Notes: generated by a model from the letters alone, not told the origin. A stretch of 64,000 bases of DNA from Methanofollis sp. (GCF_028702905.1 NZ_JAQVNX010000002.1:18903-82902), one strand, 5' to 3'; shown: positions 19,101 to 26,771, counted from the stretch's first letter. Program-made: numbers and translations.

Positions 19101-19211
19101 GATGGGGAAGTTTACTTTGCGGGGTTTATTCCGGGTCTCTTTTTTTGGAAGGGATTTTTTCTTCCGGATAATCGTAGTATCCGGGCTGGTTTTTCCTCTG
19201 GCCTTTCTCAT
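16188..19211 (-). CDS. CheB-CheR-PAS fusion protein
   Basis: About 1007 residues. A CheB-type methylesterase domain (residues ~35-215) has the catalytic Ser in GIGASAGG, His in PHLDPGH and Asp in GSGSDGTLG. A CheR methyltransferase domain (~245-490) has the SAM motif VPGCASGEEAYSIA. Next come a PAS-like segment, a long coiled coil built on repeated TNEELQS heptads (~660-740), and two PAS domains with PAC-like ends. There is no receiver in front of CheB. No CheA, CheW or chemoreceptor is nearby, so this type is usually thought to signal outside flagellar chemotaxis. The GTG at 19232 is an alternative start. Third positions are visibly more A/T-rich than in neighbouring core genes. Confidence 0.88.
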   Translation of the reverse strand: MRKARGKTSPDTTIIRKKKSLPKKETRNKPRKVNFPIIGIGASAGGLEAFELFFKTMPADCGMAFVLIPHLDPGHASMLSEILQRNTTMPVHEAQDQTIIQPNHVYIIPPNKDMAIFHGALNLSVPEQARGQRLPIDSFFRSLAEDQGERSICVILSGSGSDGTLGLRAIHGAGGVSFVQEPSTAKYDGMPTSAIKSGLATYVLPVDKIAMQMVVYIKIIADTGVPPVPPVPAAVSAMRRIMILLRSKTGNDFSQYKQTTIKRRVERRMAAHNLENIEAYSRYLHENPAEVQILFKELLINVTSFFRDKEVFEALAKEILPRLFERKPEDYIFRIWVPGCASGEEAYSIAMLFREYMDEIKKEYRIQIYATDIDEDAIATARAGTYPANIAIDVSPGRLQRFFVKEETGFRIKKEIREMVVFAIQNVIKDPPFTKMDMISCRNLLIYLEPELQTRVIPAFHYALRPGGVLMLSPSESIGNFTDLFTPLDKKWKIYGTKPSLASTRALVAQRFPWAGDLPVKEPEETPGRRDKVNLAELTKRALLRSFAPPSVITDENGDIAYVHGDTGNYLRPAEGNARMNVIDMAREGLQLEIRAAIANAVALHSPAVCRDVQVRTNGGIHTIDLTVLPLVDPETTGELLLVSFRDVEPHPPEKRTREKRVSAKGVSKRVEELEQELAYTKENLKATIEEMQAANEELKSTNEELQSTNEELQSTNEELETSKEELQSVNEEILTVNAELQAKIEQLTGIQNDMKNLLENVNVGTIFLDEHLAIKRFTRDATRVFRLAASDTGRSLADIRSLIPDVDLIPDAQEVLDSLIPQEKQVYTTSNEWFLVRIMPYRTLENVIEGVVLTFSDITALKAVETEAHRARNYAENIVDTIREPLVVLNGNFEVVSASRSFYRTFGVTPETTLGRTLFELGNGQWDIPRLHELLESVLPKDTYFDNYEVEHDFPGIGLKKMLLNAHRIPDEAGITQLILLAIEDQTPPGTPGETGTTGGKSRKRA

Positions 19212-19782
19212 AATTACACACCATTCAAGCACGTTCCTGGGGCATGCTCGTATAATTTCTGAGTTCCGTTGAAATTCTCTATCGGGAGGGGGTTATGCCC
19301 TTCCCGTATCCCCTCGCTAGTGACAAGGGGCTGGTATGAATTGTTCAACTCTGTGGATTCTGGCGTGAACTGAATCATCCGAAATATGATGTAAACGCGC
19401 ATCTATGGTATTATACATCACAACCGGCCTTTCATGAGCACTCCAGAAAGCCAACCAGGGACATAATCGCGGTGGGGGTTTCGGGAGGTGATACCCCCCG
19501 CCACCTACACGCTGGAACGTGGTTTCAACAGAGCCAATTCCTGCACAGTCCTGCCAGCACCTGATGACAGCACATCCATGTTGAGGGACTTAATGTCGCA
19601 GGTTTGATCACAGGCTCTTATGTCACGTATCACCGCAATCGTCAGCGCGATCCTTCTGTTCGATCGGGAGTGCCTTTAAGTGATGAATGGGGGTGAGCGT
19701 TCTTAATGGTTATGACATGAGAGAGTGATGCCCCGGGGCACAGAAATCCAGAACAGGAGTTCTCCTGAACAAAAAAAGAAGA
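19212..19782. other. Gap between the CheB-CheR gene and the SPFH gene
   Basis: About 550 bases without a supportable gene. It must hold the promoter of the minus-strand CheB-CheR gene. A GC-rich inverted repeat (GGTGGGGG ... CCCCCGCCACC) lies near 19470-19505. The last ~50 bases are the T-rich 3' flank of SPFH that is duplicated in relic C. A TGATGA near 19562 was considered as a box C motif and rejected. Confidence 0.5.
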
Positions 19783-20859
19783 TTATATTGACTCTTTCTT
19801 TCCGGTCTTCAGTTCCTCGATCGACTCCGCCTCATTTTCCAGTTTCTCTTCGAGGCGTTCGAGGAGTTTTGCAATCTCCTCGGGCTTCGGGACCTCGCCG
19901 AGGATCGAGGCGTCGATCTCCCCTGCCTCTGTAACGCCCTCGACCTCGGGCATCTCGTCGGTCGCACCGAGGAAGCGCGCACTCTGCTTGATGAGGCTCG
20001 ACACCTCGAAGGGGAAGATGATCTTCGTCGCCTGCCCGTCTGCCATCTGTTTCAGGGCGTCGAGGGAGAGGACGGTGATCGTCTTCTTGTCCAGCGGCCG
20101 GGAGCCAAGGGAGAGGATGCGGAGCCCCTGGGCCTCGCCCTGCGCCTGGAGGATCCTGGAGAGCCGTTCGCCCTCGGCACGGAGGACCTTGCTCTGCCGC
20201 TCGCCCTCGGCCTGGAGGATCACGGACTGCCTCTCGCCCTCGGCACGGAGGATCGCCGAGCGCTTGTCACCCTCGGCGCGGAGGATTGCCGCACGCCTCT
20301 CACGCTCCGCAGCAGTCTGCTCGGTCATCGCCTGCTTCACCGCACCGACAGGGTCGACTTCCTTGATCTCCACGCGCTCGACCTTCACGCCCCACTGGTC
20401 GGTCTCCCTGTCCAGGATGTCACGCAGCTTCGTGTTGATCAGGTCGCGGTTGTAGAGCACCTCATCAAGCTCCATGTCGCCGATGATGCCGCGAAGGCTT
20501 GTCTGGGCAAGGGCAACCGTCGCCATCCGGTAGTTCGCCACCTCGAAGAAGGCCTTCTCCGGGTCGACCACGCGGGTGTACACGATGGCGTCGACATTGG
20601 TCGGCGAGTTGTCCTTCGTGATCACCTCCTGCGACGGGACGTCCATCACCTGGGTCCGCAGATCGATCTTCTGGACGAACGTGATCAGGGGGATGACCCA
20701 CTGGAAACCCGGGTTGAGCCTCCCGATATACTTTCCAAGCCTGATCTGCAGCCCCTGTTCATAGGGCTGGATGATCACGACCCCCCGCGACATGATATAG
20801 ATGACCACGAGGATCAGGAAGATCGTGATCAGATTGTTGAGTATTTCTTCAACTACCAT
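19783..20859 (-). CDS. SPFH/stomatin family membrane protein
   Basis: A 358-residue stomatin/prohibitin-type protein. It has an N-terminal hydrophobic anchor (residues 8-24), an SPFH domain (~27-190, with LGKYIGRLNPGFQWVIPL) and a charged coiled coil. From ~190 to 250 it contains five tandem ~11-residue repeats of the pattern ILRAEGERQSV. The C-terminal region ~270-358 is acidic. It would oligomerise on the membrane beside the NfeD partner encoded immediately upstream, which ends one base before this ATG. Its 3' end is present three more times downstream as relics (copies A-C). Confidence 0.92.
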   Translation of the reverse strand: MVVEEILNNLITIFLILVVIYIMSRGVVIIQPYEQGLQIRLGKYIGRLNPGFQWVIPLITFVQKIDLRTQVMDVPSQEVITKDNSPTNVDAIVYTRVVDPEKAFFEVANYRMATVALAQTSLRGIIGDMELDEVLYNRDLINTKLRDILDRETDQWGVKVERVEIKEVDPVGAVKQAMTEQTAAERERRAAILRAEGDKRSAILRAEGERQSVILQAEGERQSKVLRAEGERLSRILQAQGEAQGLRILSLGSRPLDKKTITVLSLDALKQMADGQATKIIFPFEVSSLIKQSARFLGATDEMPEVEGVTEAGEIDASILGEVPKPEEIAKLLERLEEKLENEAESIEELKTGKKESI

Positions 20860-21318
20860 TCATTTCACCTCATCGACAACGACATGCACGCCCTCAGAAC
20901 GGACGACGACAACCCTCGTCCCCACCCTGAGAGGGGCGGAGGCCGAGCTGGCGCTCCACTCGACGCCACCGATCCTGACCTTCCCCGCGATGGAGTCAGG
21001 GTCCACGTCCCTGACAACATGCCCCTCCTGGCCGACGACGGAGTCGCGGCTGATTGTCGTCGGCTTTTCCTGGGGAGTGATCCGGGAGTAGAGCCAGACC
21101 GTGACCGCGGCCGCCGCAAGGGCAGTCACCACCCCGACTACGACGCCGAGGGTCGAACCGAAGACATCGACGCCCAGCACAAAGAGGACACCCAGGATGA
21201 TCATCACAGTCCCGGGGACGGCGACGAAGAAGCCGGGATTCGTGGCCTCGATAACGAGAAGGACGGCCCCGAGCACGATCAGAACCCAGCCAAGGGAGAT
21301 GCCCAGTACAGCATCCAT
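20860..21318 (-). CDS. NfeD family membrane protein
   Basis: A 152-residue short NfeD protein. Two to three transmembrane helices (about residues 5-25, 32-48 and 50-75) precede a C-terminal OB-fold domain (~85-150) with GQEGHVVRDVDPDSIAGKVRIGG. It forms an operon with the stomatin gene, the standard pairing. The ATG at 21318 is preferred over the ATG at 21342, because the TATA box at 21341-21350 overlaps the latter and would place transcription start near 21320. Confidence 0.9.
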   Translation of the reverse strand: MDAVLGISLGWVLIVLGAVLLVIEATNPGFFVAVPGTVMIILGVLFVLGVDVFGSTLGVVVGVVTALAAAAVTVWLYSRITPQEKPTTISRDSVVGQEGHVVRDVDPDSIAGKVRIGGVEWSASSASAPLRVGTRVVVVRSEGVHVVVDEVK

Positions 21319-21340
21319 GCGAAGAGTATGGAGAGCGGGC

Positions 21341-21350
21341 ATATAAACCT
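21341..21350 (-). promoter_or_regulatory. TATA box for nfeD-stomatin
   Basis: The minus-strand sequence reads AGGTTTATAT, a good archaeal TATA element. It lies about 25 bases before the ATG at 21318 and predicts a leaderless or near-leaderless message. Confidence 0.6.
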
Positions 21351-21645
21351 GTCTGGAGACTTACAGAGTTTTGATCACGTCGAATGCCTATTTGAAGCCT
21401 TTTTTCCAGCAACGAACATTCTTCCATGCCGTGCCCCTCACCCTTTTTTATGGCCGCCCTCGCCCGATGGATTCAGGAGCGAGAAAGGCGGGACCGACCT
21501 ACTCCCAGATAACCATTATTTTCTCATATAGTACACAAATTTTTCATTATATTATGAATTGTGTATTATCGATCCACGAGATCCAGGAAAATAAATAAAT
21601 ATGACAAAGAGGATTTGATCTCTCGTCGCACCGCCCGTGATCGCC
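21351..21645. promoter_or_regulatory. Divergent intergenic region with an A/T dyad
   Basis: About 295 bases between divergent nfeD and the TPR gene. An imperfect dyad with arms TACACAAATT (21532-21541) and AATTGTGTA (21557-21565) flanks a TATA-rich core (TTATATTATG). An A/T-rich AAAATAAATAAATATG follows near 21588. It could be promoter plus operator for the TPR gene; this is unproven. Confidence 0.4.
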
Positions 21646-22350
21646 ATGCATGAAATACCCCGACAGAAGAGATATGCTCTCGGATGGTACAACGAGGGCA
21701 TCACACACCTCTCCATGCACGAATACGAGGAAGCTCTCTCTTTCTTCGAGCGTGCACTCAGGGTGGTGCCCGACCACCCCGACTTCCTGGTCGGCAAGGG
21801 GGAGGTGCTTATGGCGACAGGCCAGTACAGGGAGGCATACCAGCACTTCCTTGCGGCCGCCACCCGTGAGCCCGAGAACCTGAAGGCCCTTGTTCTCCTG
21901 GGGAGTTCACTTATCAAACTCGACATGCCCGGGCCCGCCGACGAGGCCTTCCTTGCAGCCCTCACCCTCAACAGGTACGACGGCGAGGCCTGGTTCGGCC
22001 ACGGGGCGGCGCTCTACAACCTCGGCAGGAAAGAAGAGGCCCGAGAGGCCTTCTGGCAGGCCCTGAGAAAAAAGCCGAACCAGCCAGAGTTAATGTATTA
22101 TCTTACAAAGACGGCCAGAAACGAGAGGGAAGCACTGGAGTTTCTGGCCCGCGGGTGCCGCCTTGACCCGACCAACGTCGACCTCCTCCATGAGATGGCC
22201 GAACGCCTCATCGCACTCGGCCATTATGAGGAGGCCGCCGCCTTCTGCACACGCGCCGGGGCCCGGTGTCCGGGCAATCTGAAGACAGAAGACCTCATCA
22301 GGCGGTGCATGGAAGGGATGATCCGGGAGAAGGACGGGATCAGTCCCTGA
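21646..22350 (+). CDS. Tetratricopeptide repeat protein
   Basis: A 234-residue protein made almost entirely of TPR-type helix pairs: ALGWYNEGITHLSMHEYEEA, then FLVGKGEVLMATGQYREA, then EAWFGHGAALYNLGRKEEA, then LLHEMAERLIALGHYEEA. Five to six repeats serve as a protein-protein interaction scaffold. There is no signal peptide or membrane segment. The ATG at 21646 is preferred to the GTG at 21637. It converges with the DUF89 gene, overlapping its end by 11 bases. No partner can be named from context. Confidence 0.85.
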   Translation: MHEIPRQKRYALGWYNEGITHLSMHEYEEALSFFERALRVVPDHPDFLVGKGEVLMATGQYREAYQHFLAAATREPENLKALVLLGSSLIKLDMPGPADEAFLAALTLNRYDGEAWFGHGAALYNLGRKEEAREAFWQALRKKPNQPELMYYLTKTARNEREALEFLARGCRLDPTNVDLLHEMAERLIALGHYEEAAAFCTRAGARCPGNLKTEDLIRRCMEGMIREKDGISP

Positions 22351-23200
22351 GCAGCGCCACCTTCGACCCCTTCGGGACGCCCACCATACCGGCGATCGTC
22401 TCGCACTTGACGGCCATCAGGAAGGCGGTCGGCGGGAAATCGTCATATTCGGTGAGAGCCTCGTAGTTTGCCATCCCCTTTGCAATGACAAGGCTACAGC
22501 CTTCGAGGGCTTTCGCAAGGTCGTCAGGGATGAGAGAGAGGTTCACCCCGAGTTCACGCTCGCCGCAGGTCGTCGTGGTCATGTGGTCGGCAATGGCGTC
22601 AAGGCCGAGGGTGAGGGCGTCTTCCATGGTAGCGTCATTGAGAATGGGAGCGCCGCGCACGACGACGGTCACCGTCGCGCCCTGTGCCTTCAGGTACCTG
22701 AGAAGGAGGCGGTCGAAGACAATCTCCCCGCAATTGTCAGTGAAATAGACTACGTCGCGGCAGAGCGGGAGGATCCTGTCGGTGTCGTCGATTGCAAGGC
22801 CTTTCGGGAACTCTGTCGCAAAGAACGAGAGAAAATCGCCGGTCACCTGGTGGGACTGGACACCGTAGTCAAAGGTGTTGCCGAGCACCGCGGCAGTGAC
22901 ATAATCCCTGAAAGTCAGGAGGGCGGGCGCGACCCTATCGGCGGCAAGGAGGGCGTCCCTGTTGTTCTGCTTCTTGAGGGCCAGGTACGGGTCATCGACA
23001 CCGATCAGACTATACGCGCACCGATGGACGGCACCTGCAAGCACCGGCGCCGGCACCGCCGGGTCATCCTGTCCCGCGGCGAGCACTGCCGCCGCCGCAC
23101 GCCGCACCTCCTCGATCGCTGCGGGATCGTCGAGCACAAGCCCGGCCTCATATCCCACGCGGGAGAGAAGACATTCAGTACACCGTGGCTGAAATTTCAT
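22340..23200 (-). CDS. DUF89/ARMT1-type damage-control phosphatase
   Basis: A 286-residue protein of the DUF89 family: metal-dependent phosphatases that remove damaged or overproduced sugar- and nucleotide-phosphates. The conserved FTDNCGEIVFD metal motif lies at about residues 153-163, and the N-terminal CTECLLSR cysteine pair typical of archaeal members is present. An asparagine/lysine-rich ALKKQNNRDALL region binds substrate in relatives. The exact substrate is unknown. The gene reads away from tRNA-Pro and lies 20 bases downstream of it on the same strand. Confidence 0.85.
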   Translation of the reverse strand: MKFQPRCTECLLSRVGYEAGLVLDDPAAIEEVRRAAAAVLAAGQDDPAVPAPVLAGAVHRCAYSLIGVDDPYLALKKQNNRDALLAADRVAPALLTFRDYVTAAVLGNTFDYGVQSHQVTGDFLSFFATEFPKGLAIDDTDRILPLCRDVVYFTDNCGEIVFDRLLLRYLKAQGATVTVVVRGAPILNDATMEDALTLGLDAIADHMTTTTCGERELGVNLSLIPDDLAKALEGCSLVIAKGMANYEALTEYDDFPPTAFLMAVKCETIAGMVGVPKGSKVALLRD

Positions 23201-23219
23201 AAAAGCACCAAGAATAAGG

Positions 23220-23296
23220 TGGTGGGGTCACCGCGATTTGAACGCGGGTCAGAAGACCCCCAGTCTCCTAGGATGGCCAAGCTACCCTATGACCCC
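23220..23296 (-). tRNA. tRNA-Pro (anticodon GGG)
   Basis: A 77-base tRNA including an encoded CCA. The acceptor stem GGGGTCA pairs with TGACCCC, followed by A and CCA. The anticodon stem GGAGA/TCTTC encloses loop CTGGGGG with anticodon GGG. The T arm has loop TTCAAAT with stem CGCG/CGCG. No intron. TATA-like sequences lie upstream on the minus strand near 23305-23331. Confidence 0.95.
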
Positions 23297-23489
23297 AACC
23301 GACTCTATATGTTGGGACTTCACGCTATATGTACTCTTCGTCAGGAGCACCCGAATACGGGCCAGAGGGCGGTGACAGGGATGACTCGCGAGCAGGGGAC
23401 TGGAGCGGGAGGGGTTGGAGGAGAAGAAGTATGTCACCGCCCCCGGAGAACGCAGCAGTACGGGGAAGGTAGTGTACGGGCGTAATTCA

Positions 23490-23620
23490 CCGGGGTTTTC
23501 ACCCCAAAACCCCAAACATTAGGATAGGAGTGGATGGCAATCTCTTCCTCGGATTTCCTGTTCTGTCTTCCCCTTCCTATCTTACATCGAGGGTCCGGGG
23601 GCTGCGACCGAAGGGAGCAT
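23490..23620. repeat. Intergenic modular repeat, copy R5 (partial, inverted)
   Basis: It carries ATTAGGATAGG-GTGGATGGCA, then CCTGTTCTGTCTTCCCC-TCCTATC and CCGGGGGCTGC. These match the reverse complement of the middle of copy R1. The rest of the gap 23297-23731 shows no supportable gene; several frames exist there but none has family resemblance. Confidence 0.6.
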
Positions 23621-23731
23621 GAGAAGACCGGTAAAAGATTTACCATGAAAACCCCTGAGATGGTTTCAAAGAACCGCCTGAAACTTCGTTTCATGAGCGA
23701 TTCATCAGAGATTAAAAAAAGTAAAATAAAT

Positions 23732-23938
23732 TCAGATCCGCAGCTGCTTGAACTTTTCCACGTTCTTGGTGAGCGCTTCAAGTTCGGTGTCCGTGATCTT
23801 CATCTTGCTGCCGATGGCGTCGACTTCTGTCAGCAGTTGCTGAATTCTGACGTACATAATATACATGATGAAGAGCTGGATGACAATCACGCAGCCCAGA
23901 ATGATGAGGAGGATGCCTCCCATGTCGAATGGTTCCAT
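23732..23938 (-). CDS. Small single-TM protein with coiled-coil tail
   Basis: A 68-residue protein with one hydrophobic helix (about residues 7-29, GGILLIILGCVIVIQLFIMY) followed by a heptad-like helix (RIQQLLTEVDAIGSKMKITD, ELEALTKNVEKFKQL). The start at 23938 follows the MinD stop directly with a GGGGG site upstream; an in-frame extension into minD is unlikely. It is the last gene of the MinD cluster and may anchor or tether one of its partners. Family not recognised. Confidence 0.65.
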   Translation of the reverse strand: MEPFDMGGILLIILGCVIVIQLFIMYIMYVRIQQLLTEVDAIGSKMKITDTELEALTKNVEKFKQLRI

Positions 23939-23939
23939 T

Positions 23940-24725
23940 TTACCGATTCCCCCTGAAGAGTGTTCTTGCCAGACGATCAATGAATCCTTCACGCGTTACA
24001 GTGACATCGTCGTGGTACTCGCAGCCGGCGATCTCCGCGGCGATCTTCTTGATCGCCCGTGCAGCGCCCGAGGTCGGGTGCTTGATCACGACCGGCATCT
24101 TGTACGCCGCCGATTCCCTCACATAGGTGTCTTCGGGGATGACGCCCAGTGAGGTGACACCCAGAGACTTTTCAATCTTGTGCTCGACGAAATCAAGGTT
24201 ATCCCTGCCAGCCCGGTTGATGACCGCATGCTGGACATGGCCCCCGACCAGTTCGGTGAGGATCTTGGTCTTCAGCGCGTCGACAATGGAGGAGAGTTCC
24301 GGGTTGACCACCAGGATCACCTCATCGGCAACCGCAAGCGGAACCACACCGTCCCTGCTGATGCCTGCCGGGGCATCGATCAGCAGGTAATCGCACCGAT
24401 CGACAAGGTCATGCATGACTTCCCTCAAACGGTCAGGATTTGCATCCTGAAACCCCTGGAGGGAGATGCCGCTCGGGACCACCTTCAGACCGGCAGGGCC
24501 GTCATAGATCGCCTCATCAATAGTTGCTTTTCCGGCAAGTACCTCATGGAGAGTCACCGGCACATTCTCCAGGCCAAGCAGGATCCCGATATTCGCCATC
24601 CCGACGTCAGCATCAAGAATATAGGTCTCTTTGCCAAGCTGGGCAAGTGCAGTGCCGAGATTGACCGTGAAGGTCGTTTTTCCCGTTCCACCCTTACCAG
24701 ATGCTATTGTGTATGCTCGTATCAT
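23940..24725 (-). CDS. minD: MinD/ParA-type ATPase
   Basis: A 261-residue deviant-Walker ATPase: SGKGGTGKTT at residues 9-18, DADVGMANIGILLGLE at 39-54 (switch region), and LLIDAPAGISRD near 113. The last residues (REGFIDRLARTLFRGNR) form a basic amphipathic helix like the membrane-targeting sequence of MinD. It likely positions a membrane-associated complex by ATP-driven dimerisation. It lies in a minus-strand cluster with two membrane-anchored proteins and a duplicated-domain protein, divergent from roadblock and response-regulator genes. Confidence 0.88.
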   Translation of the reverse strand: MIRAYTIASGKGGTGKTTFTVNLGTALAQLGKETYILDADVGMANIGILLGLENVPVTLHEVLAGKATIDEAIYDGPAGLKVVPSGISLQGFQDANPDRLREVMHDLVDRCDYLLIDAPAGISRDGVVPLAVADEVILVVNPELSSIVDALKTKILTELVGGHVQHAVINRAGRDNLDFVEHKIEKSLGVTSLGVIPEDTYVRESAAYKMPVVIKHPTSGAARAIKKIAAEIAGCEYHDDVTVTREGFIDRLARTLFRGNR

Positions 24726-24782
24726 CTCATTCCTCGCACCATGCTTCGGTTCGACTCTCCCTGTCCGACCTCCACACTATCC

Positions 24783-25376
24783 TCACAGCCAGTTCCTCAG
24801 AACGGACACCGCGTCGCTTTCCATGTCTTTGACCCAGGCGTCAGGGATGTTGTGCTCAGTCCTGAGGATACCAACAAGGTTCGAGCCCTTATGCTGGATG
24901 CCAAAGAGCATCACCTTCGGATCGTCGGGAAGTTTCCCCTCGGTAAAGAGGTAACTGTACTTTGCCGCATCGGCAGATGCGTCGTCCTCCGAGGAGGCGA
25001 CCACAAGACCGTCGTCGGTGGCGATCGTGAATGCATCCAGATAGTACTTCTCACACATCGCCTGCATGCTCCCCGCAATATCGGGGCGCCCTTCAAAGAG
25101 GCTGAGAGCACGGGGCGGCTTCTCCCATTCGACCTCACGGGACCGCTGGATATGCTTGAAGAGCGTGAACATGTCCACCGGCGCCTGTGCTGTCCCGCCG
25201 ATGATGTTCCGCAGCTGGGCATACTGCTGCCTTTCCTGCGAATCCTTTCGTATCGCTGCCAGCTGGTCCTGGACTCTCACCAGATAGAGGACACAGCCGG
25301 CAACACCGAGACCTATCAATGCAAGGAGTACAACGATGATCTGTCCCAGTGCAATGAACGTTGTTCCATCATCCAT
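24783..25376 (-). CDS. Membrane-anchored protein with roadblock-like cytosolic region
   Basis: A 197-residue protein. One N-terminal transmembrane helix (about residues 8-33, ALGQIIVVLLALIGLGVAGC) is followed by a short coil and a domain (~90-195) containing YLDAFTIATDDGLVVASSED and KVMLFGIQHKGSNLVGILRTEH. The pattern recalls roadblock/LC7 folds, but the match is my impression only. The start at 25376 avoids a long overlap with the preceding gene. It lies between the MinD gene and the duplicated-domain gene in the same direction. Confidence 0.6.
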   Translation of the reverse strand: MDDGTTFIALGQIIVVLLALIGLGVAGCVLYLVRVQDQLAAIRKDSQERQQYAQLRNIIGGTAQAPVDMFTLFKHIQRSREVEWEKPPRALSLFEGRPDIAGSMQAMCEKYYLDAFTIATDDGLVVASSEDDASADAAKYSYLFTEGKLPDDPKVMLFGIQHKGSNLVGILRTEHNIPDAWVKDMESDAVSVLRNWL

Positions 25377-25383
25377 GTGACTA

Positions 25384-26418
25384 TCACACTTCCTTTTTCT
25401 TCTTTTCATCGACCAGATGCCCGAGCTGGAGGCGGCCCAGTATCGAGACATAACCGTTCTTCAGGTTTGCCGCCATCTGCACGGGATCGATCGCATCAAG
25501 GGCGTCGAGGTCTCTCATGACGGCAGCGGTCACCATCGAGGAGTCCGGGTCGGTTCCCTTCGGATCCTCCCGTACCGGTGCCTGGGAGGGGACAGCAGGC
25601 CCTGCCGCACCCCCTCTCGGGGGCAGCGCGGGGCGGCTCTTCATGGCAGGTGCTTCCGCTCCTTTCTGAGAGAGGGGCGGGCCGCCAGCCATAGAGCGGA
25701 CCTCTGTCCGGGGCGGACCTTCGACGCGGTACCCGCCATTGAACTCAAGAGAGAGAGCGATCTGCTGGAGAGTGAGAGTATAGAGACCGACATCACCCGG
25801 CGCACCCGATGCCTTCGCTTTTTCCAGAGCGGCAGCGCCGCGCTCCCTGCCATACGCGGCAAGGATACAGGATCCCCCGGAAAAGACAAGGGTAAAACCG
25901 ACCGAAGCCAGCGTAAAGAGACCATAGCCGGTGAATGCGCGCTCCTTCAGGCGTTCAAGGATCTCTGCAGTCGCCACATCCTTTTTTACCTCGCAAAGCT
26001 CCCCTCTGGGAACGACAAGGCGCTCTTTTCCCGGAGATGCCTGCGCGGTCTGCTGTGCTTTCACAGCGCCCCGTGCCGCCTGCGCCCCCTCACTCCGTGC
26101 AGGGGGTTCACCAGAAGCGACCCGGGCATTTCTGTTGAATTCGTCTGCCAGCCGAAGCTGCTGACGTGTGAGGAGATAGAGCCCGATCTCTGCCGTCTCT
26201 TCCCCCATCGACTGGACTGCCTGCAAGGCTGCGGCGCCAAGCAGGCCCTGGTACTCTGCGAGTATGCAGGCACCTTCGGAGAAGACAAGTGAGATCAGGC
26301 CGCCTCCGTGGCTCACCATCGCATATCCGCTGAATGATGTATCCCGGATCTCTGCAAGAACAGCAGATATGGCGGTATCTCGTCTGATTGTAGAGAAGGT
26401 ACCTCTCGGAATATCCAT
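25384..26418 (-). CDS. Protein with two copies of an unrecognised domain
   Basis: 344 residues with an internal duplication. Residues ~5-97 (PRGTFSTIRRDTAISAVLAE, FSGYAMVS, SLVFSEGACILAEY, GLYLLTRQQLRLADEFN) align with ~138-232 (PRGELCEVKKDVATAEILER, FTGYGLFT, TLVFSGGSCILAAY, GLYTLTLQQIALSLEFN). A low-complexity Pro/Ala linker and a C-terminal helical segment follow. No membrane segment. First gene of the minus-strand MinD cluster, so its promoter faces the roadblock gene. Function unknown; effector-binding or scaffold roles are possible. Confidence 0.65.
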   Translation of the reverse strand: MDIPRGTFSTIRRDTAISAVLAEIRDTSFSGYAMVSHGGGLISLVFSEGACILAEYQGLLGAAALQAVQSMGEETAEIGLYLLTRQQLRLADEFNRNARVASGEPPARSEGAQAARGAVKAQQTAQASPGKERLVVPRGELCEVKKDVATAEILERLKERAFTGYGLFTLASVGFTLVFSGGSCILAAYGRERGAAALEKAKASGAPGDVGLYTLTLQQIALSLEFNGGYRVEGPPRTEVRSMAGGPPLSQKGAEAPAMKSRPALPPRGGAAGPAVPSQAPVREDPKGTDPDSSMVTAAVMRDLDALDAIDPVQMAANLKNGYVSILGRLQLGHLVDEKKKKEV

Positions 26419-26771
26419 TAATATGGTGTAGTGTTTAGGAATATTATAACCCTATGTTAATGGTGAGAAATAGAAAAGATAATATTACATCACAAGACAG
26501 CATCAAGATCGCCATTAAAATATATCGATCTTGCCTGCAGGAGACGTCACCCCCGATTCTGAAAAACCGGCACATTCGACGAATTTTAACAGACCGCACA
26601 TGCACCGAGCAGAACATTCGTCCCGGACAGATGCACGAGAAAAAAAATCAAAATGTTCGGAACCCGTCGACAAGAACCCCATAACATGCCCATATTGGTG
26701 AGATTACCTGATATCAGGCGCAAGAGAAACCAAAATATGATATATAAGATGAAGTAAGATACACGGTGGGC
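26419..26771. promoter_or_regulatory. Divergent control region of the MinD/roadblock cluster
   Basis: About 350 A/T-rich bases between divergent units. For the minus strand, a TTATAATATT element lies near 26441-26450. For the plus strand, TATATAAG lies at 26741-26748. An 8-base perfect inverted repeat (CAAGATCG at 26504-26511, CGATCTTG at 26526-26533) and a 12-base palindrome (CCTGATATCAGG at 26707-26718) are candidate operators. No gene is supported inside. Confidence 0.5.

Noticed and set aside
16188..19232. Core chemotaxis locus
   Set aside because: Only CheB and CheR domains occur, fused to PAS domains. There is no CheA, CheW, CheY or receptor.
19555..19640. Possible box C/D small RNA (TGATGA near 19562)
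   Set aside because: No convincing D, D' or C' boxes at the right spacing could be found.
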